Shown: positions 45,094-48,436 of the stretch, piece by piece
Position numbering within the stretch: position 1 is the first letter of the stretch
Layout of the letters: each line of letters opens with the position of its first letter
DNA from: Myxococcales bacterium
GTDB lineage: Bacteria; Myxococcota_A; Polyangia; Polyangiales; Houyiibacteriaceae
DNA: 48,436 bases
Assembly: GCA_024640845.1 (NCBI GenBank)
Contig: JAHEEE010000025.1
Coordinates: 1-48,436 of the forward strand
Direction of reading: 5' to 3'
Translations under genes and position numbers: made by a program
The notes under the pieces: generated by a model
Database searches by the model: none
The model's input: only the letters and a program-made list of their open reading frames with translations
Told to the model about the DNA's origin: nothing

Positions 45094-46220
45094 GCATCGA
45101 GATCAGGCAGTACCAGCCGGGCGACGACCTGAAGGATTTCATTCAGGTGGCCTTCGATATCTACGCGGACGACCCCGCATGGGTGGCGCCGCTCAACATG
45201 GAGATCAAGGACCGGCTGACGCCCGAGAAGAATCCGTTCTTCGAGCATGCCGAGGTGGCGCTGTTCACCGCGTGGAAAGACGGCAAGGCAGTGGGGCGGA
45301 TTTCCGCGCAGATCGACCACGAGCACCTTCGCATCCACAAAGACAGCGCAGGCTTCTTCGGTTTCTTCGACACCATCGACGACCAAGAGGTGGCCTCGGT
45401 ACTTCTCGGCGCAGCTGAGCAATGGCTCGTCAACCGCGGAATGTCCGTGATGCGCGGGCCGTTTTCGCTTTCGATCAACGAAGAGTCGGGCCTGCTCGTC
45501 GAGGGCTTCGACAAGCCGCCGACGATCATGTCCCCGCACCACCGCGACTACCAAGGCAGCCTCGCCGAAGGGGCAGGGCTCGCAAAGATCAAAGACTGCT
45601 ACGGATGGTGGTACGACGTCGCGATCGCGCCTCGGGCCCAGAAGGCTTGGGAGATGATCGCCGCGCTTCCCGAGGTTCGCTTTCGAACGGTGAACCGCAA
45701 GAATCTCGACGCCGAGGTACACGACATCCTCAGCGTCTTCAACGATGCGTGGCAGCACAATTGGGGATTCGTGCCGGCGACGGATGCGGAAGCCAAGAAG
45801 ATGGCTGCGGACCTCAAGATGATCCTCAACGACCTGTCGTTTTTCGCCGAGATCGACGGGCAGCCAGTTGCGATTTGCATTTGCCTACCAAACCTCAACG
45901 AGGTCGTGTACGACTTCAAAGGTAATCTGGGTCCGTTCAACGTCCTAAGGCTGTTGTGGCGGCTCAAGGTCAAAGGTCCCAAGTCGGCGCGTTTGATGAT
46001 CCTGGGAATTCGCACGGAGCTTCGCGGGAAGAGGCGCTACGCCCCCCTCGCGATGGCGATGATCGGGGAGCTCATCCGGCGAGGCTTGAGGATGGGATAC
46101 GAGTGGGCCGAGCTCGGCTGGACCCTCGAGGACAACCGCCTGATCAACGCCACGATCCGGAGCGTGGGCGCCAAGATCTACAAGCGGTACCGCATCTACG
46201 AGAAACCCATTGGGGCCTAA
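45090..46220 (+). CDS. GNAT/N-acyltransferase-like protein of unknown function
   Basis: A 376-residue protein with two regions of GNAT-like acyltransferase character. The N-terminal half has [19 protein letters not shown] and [18 protein letters not shown]; the C-terminal half ends with [20 protein letters not shown] and [13 protein letters not shown], which resemble the acyl-CoA-binding strand and helix of acetyltransferases. Related large proteins are common in bacteria, but the substrate is unknown. It is translationally coupled to fumC, which may mean only shared transcription. Its TAA overlaps the convergent comEC TAG in CTAA. Confidence 0.75.
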
Positions 46221-48436
46221 CGGCGGACCTTCAAGCTCTCGCCGTTCGTGGTGACGATGACCCCGCCGCCGACATCGGTGCGGAGGACCTCAGCGCCGGC
46301 GTCCCTCAGGCGGGCCAACACCGCCCGGCTCGGGTGGCCGTATCGGTTTCCGGCACCGCTGCTGATGACGGCAACGGATGGGCGAGCTCCGCGTAGGAAC
46401 GCCTCACTCGTGGAGGTCCGCGAGCCGTGATGTGCCACCTTGAGGACGTCGGCGTGCATGATCGACCCTCGTGCAACGAGCCGGTCCTCCGCTTCCGCTT
46501 CGAGGTCGCCGGTCATCAGGAAGGATCGCCGCCCGTACGTGACGCGCACCGTGAGCGAGTTGTCGTTGAGCTGGAGCGCCGGATCGTAGCGCGGGCACGG
46601 CCAGAGAACCTCGAAACGGGCTTCGCCGAAATCATGCGTCGTTGCACATAGTTCGGGCGCAAAACGAAGCTTGCTCCCAGCACGTAGCGCTCGTTCGAGC
46701 AGGCGCTCCATCGCGCCGTCGCGCTCCTCGATGAGGAGCTGGCCGTTCAGCCAAATCTCAGCGATCGGCAGCTCTTCGAGCAGCGCCTCGAGACCGCCGC
46801 AGTGGTCGGGGTGCCCGTGCGTGATGATGAGGAGGTCGATCCGAGCGCGGCGCCTCGCCCTGAGCAGCGCCCGGAGCTCGCGGCTCGCAGGATGCGGGTC
46901 GCCCTGGCCGGTGTCGATCATCGCAAGCCGGCCGTCGGGGAGGTCGATGAGGGCCGCGTCCCCTTGGCCGACATCGACGAAGGCGACGCGTAAGAGGTCC
47001 CGGGGCTGCTCGCGGGCGATCAGCGCATGCTCTGCGGAGAGCCAGCAAAGGGAGGCGACCGAGATCACCGCGATCCGGAGCCGCGCCCTCCGGACGATCA
47101 ATAGAAGGACACAAGCAGCGGCGACGATGATGCCTTGAGCAGGGTCGAGCGGTGGGAGGCGCTGCGTCAAAGAGAGGGGGGCGAGAGCGTCGCATGCACC
47201 GAGCAAGACCCGCACTGCGAGTGTCAGCGCCTCGCTCGGGGCCGCAGCCCACGAGGGGACCCAGGCGGTGACCGCGACTGCGTGGGCCAGCGGGACCACA
47301 ATCCAGCTGCCGAAGGGCAACACGACGATGTTTGCGAGCCATCCGATCAACGGTACGCCCCCAAACCACCACCACACCATCGGAGCGGTCGCGACCAGCG
47401 TTCGGGCGCTCACGGTGGCTGCTCCGAGAAGCCATCGCAGCCGGGGTCGTCCTATCATGCGCGGTGCGCTGAGGATTGCGGATGTGGCTACGATCGAGAG
47501 AAGGAACGCGGGTCGCAGCGCCATCGAGGGGTTGGGCGCCGAAAGGAGTAGCGCGGCGGTTGCCGCGACAGCGGCGGCGGACGGCCGTCGACCAGCGGCC
47601 ACCAGCCCCCACGTGACCGCAGCGGTGATCGCTGCGCGCGCTGCGCTCGGAGATCCGCCGGCGAACGTCGCGTGTAGCAGCGTCAGCGGGACTCCTAGCG
47701 CCGCTGCCAAACGTCGCGTGTCGAAGCCGATCGCAAAGCCGGCGAAGAGCCATCGAAGAATGCCGACCACCGTGCCGCTGACGAGCGCGATGTGGAGGCC
47801 CGACACGGCAAAGAGATGCGCCAAGCCGACCGATGCAATGGCCTGCCTCCGCTCGTAGCCGAGGGCCGCCCCATCCCCGAGCACCAGCGCGCGCGCCACA
47901 GCGGCGGCGTCTTCAGGAAGGTTGCTGCTCAGGTGGCGGCGGACCTTGGCGCGCGCCCGATGAATCCCCGCTCGCCACGTTGAAATCTCCTCGACCTCGA
48001 GCGGCGGTTCCGAGACCCATCGTGCCCAACAGGTGCGAGGACGCGGGGATAGAGACGGATGTGGCGAGGGGTTGTGGAGTGTCGTTCGCGGCCTGAGCTC
48101 TGCTTGGAACGCGACGACGCTGCCGACGGGCGGGGCATGCTCGATGTCGATGCGGCCCCCGACTAGCTCTCCCTCGGGTGCCACCGCGCCCCGATCCAGT
48201 GCGCGCGCTGCGAGGAGCCGCAGCCGAAGCAGCGCGTCGCTCTGGCGGTAACGGACCGATTCGACCTTCGCGACTCCGAGAATGTCGCGTGACACCCGGC
48301 AGGGCGCGGCCGAAGCTTGAATCACGCTCAGCCCCGCCAGGAATGCGAGCCCAGCCAGCGGCGCGACCCAGAGGCGCGCGCGGAGCTCACGGGCATACAG
48401 TGCGATGGGCAACGTGCCGAGGAGCGCCACCGACAA
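46217..48436 (-). CDS. comEC: ComEC/Rec2 DNA uptake channel, possibly 5' partial
   Basis: Inner-membrane channel for single-stranded DNA during natural transformation. The N-terminal hydrophobic and OB-like region is followed by the competence domain with SVGLAHLFAVSGLHIAL and many membrane helices, then a C-terminal metallo-beta-lactamase domain (VDVGQGDAALI, ITHGHPDHCGG, LKVAHHGS). That domain is thought to degrade the non-transported strand. The frame is still open at the window edge; a TTG at the last codon or GTG at 48430 could start it, so either it begins here or is slightly truncated. No other competence genes are in the window. Confidence 0.93.
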   Translation of the reverse strand: MSVALLGTLPIALYARELRARLWVAPLAGLAFLAGLSVIQASAAPCRVSRDILGVAKVESVRYRQSDALLRLRLLAARALDRGAVAPEGELVGGRIDIEHAPPVGSVVAFQAELRPRTTLHNPSPHPSLSPRPRTCWARWVSEPPLEVEEISTWRAGIHRARAKVRRHLSSNLPEDAAAVARALVLGDGAALGYERRQAIASVGLAHLFAVSGLHIALVSGTVVGILRWLFAGFAIGFDTRRLAAALGVPLTLLHATFAGGSPSAARAAITAAVTWGLVAAGRRPSAAAVAATAALLLSAPNPSMALRPAFLLSIVATSAILSAPRMIGRPRLRWLLGAATVSARTLVATAPMVWWWFGGVPLIGWLANIVVLPFGSWIVVPLAHAVAVTAWVPSWAAAPSEALTLAVRVLLGACDALAPLSLTQRLPPLDPAQGIIVAAACVLLLIVRRARLRIAVISVASLCWLSAEHALIAREQPRDLLRVAFVDVGQGDAALIDLPDGRLAMIDTGQGDPHPASRELRALLRARRRARIDLLIITHGHPDHCGGLEALLEELPIAEIWLNGQLLIEERDGAMERLLERALRAGSKLRFAPELCATTHDFGEARFEVLWPCPRYDPALQLNDNSLTVRVTYGRRSFLMTGDLEAEAEDRLVARGSIMHADVLKVAHHGSRTSTSEAFLRGARPSVAVISSGAGNRYGHPSRAVLARLRDAGAEVLRTDVGGGVIVTTNGESLKVRR

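Overview
This is a GC-rich, very compact stretch of a bacterial chromosome, mostly housekeeping and metabolic genes. No phage, transposon, CRISPR array, rRNA or tRNA is visible. The gene set fits a Myxococcota/Deltaproteobacteria-like bacterium with moderate confidence: a fused TIGR03960/TIGR03936-type radical SAM protein, a lipoprotein with many DxDC-type cysteine repeats, several histidine kinases, FadN-type beta-oxidation, and GatCAB for tRNA-dependent amidation. Lineage is inferred from gene content only.

Layout. 1-6.3 kb (+): an AarF/UbiB-type kinase cut by the left edge, then tightly overlapping ruvX, mltG, DUF72, cysC and glpD. 6.3-10.9 kb (-): an unknown 203-residue protein translationally coupled to the fused radical SAM protein, then an unknown 383-residue protein. 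10.9-14.6 kb: a DUF697 P-loop protein (+), lpd-lipB (-) for the lipoate system, and gloA (+). 14.6-18.1 kb: the only sizeable gap (479 bp), then a divergent AraC regulator / amidohydrolase pair; three copies of a REP-like palindromic element occur only here. 18.1-21.7 kb (-): a fadN-fadA beta-oxidation operon. 21.8-27.3 kb: an inositol-monophosphatase-family enzyme, a coupled PlsC acyltransferase plus atypical SDR, a Cys-rich lipoprotein, trmL and an unknown membrane-anchored protein. 27.2-31.7 kb: two histidine kinases flanking a homocysteine methyltransferase. 31.8-37.7 kb: gatC-gatA and gatB-mtnA, separated by a diguanylate cyclase on the opposite strand. 37.7-43.6 kb (-): degenerate P-type ATPase, argH, lysA and a fabH-like gene in one probable operon. 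43.7-48.4 kb: fumC with a coupled GNAT-like gene (+), and comEC (-), open at the right edge.

Genes are packed through eight 4-bp ATGA start/stop overlaps in tandem pairs and four CTAG or CTAA stop/stop overlaps in convergent pairs. Several first genes of transcription units have no Shine-Dalgarno sequence but carry a -10-like hexamer 6-7 bases before the start codon, which suggests leaderless mRNAs.

The most unusual items are the P-type ATPase homologue that has lost its phosphorylated Asp, CPC, TGE and GDGxND residues; the PlsC/SDR pair with altered catalytic spacing and residues; the dispersed palindromic repeat; and the perfect 19-bp palindrome between lpd and gloA.
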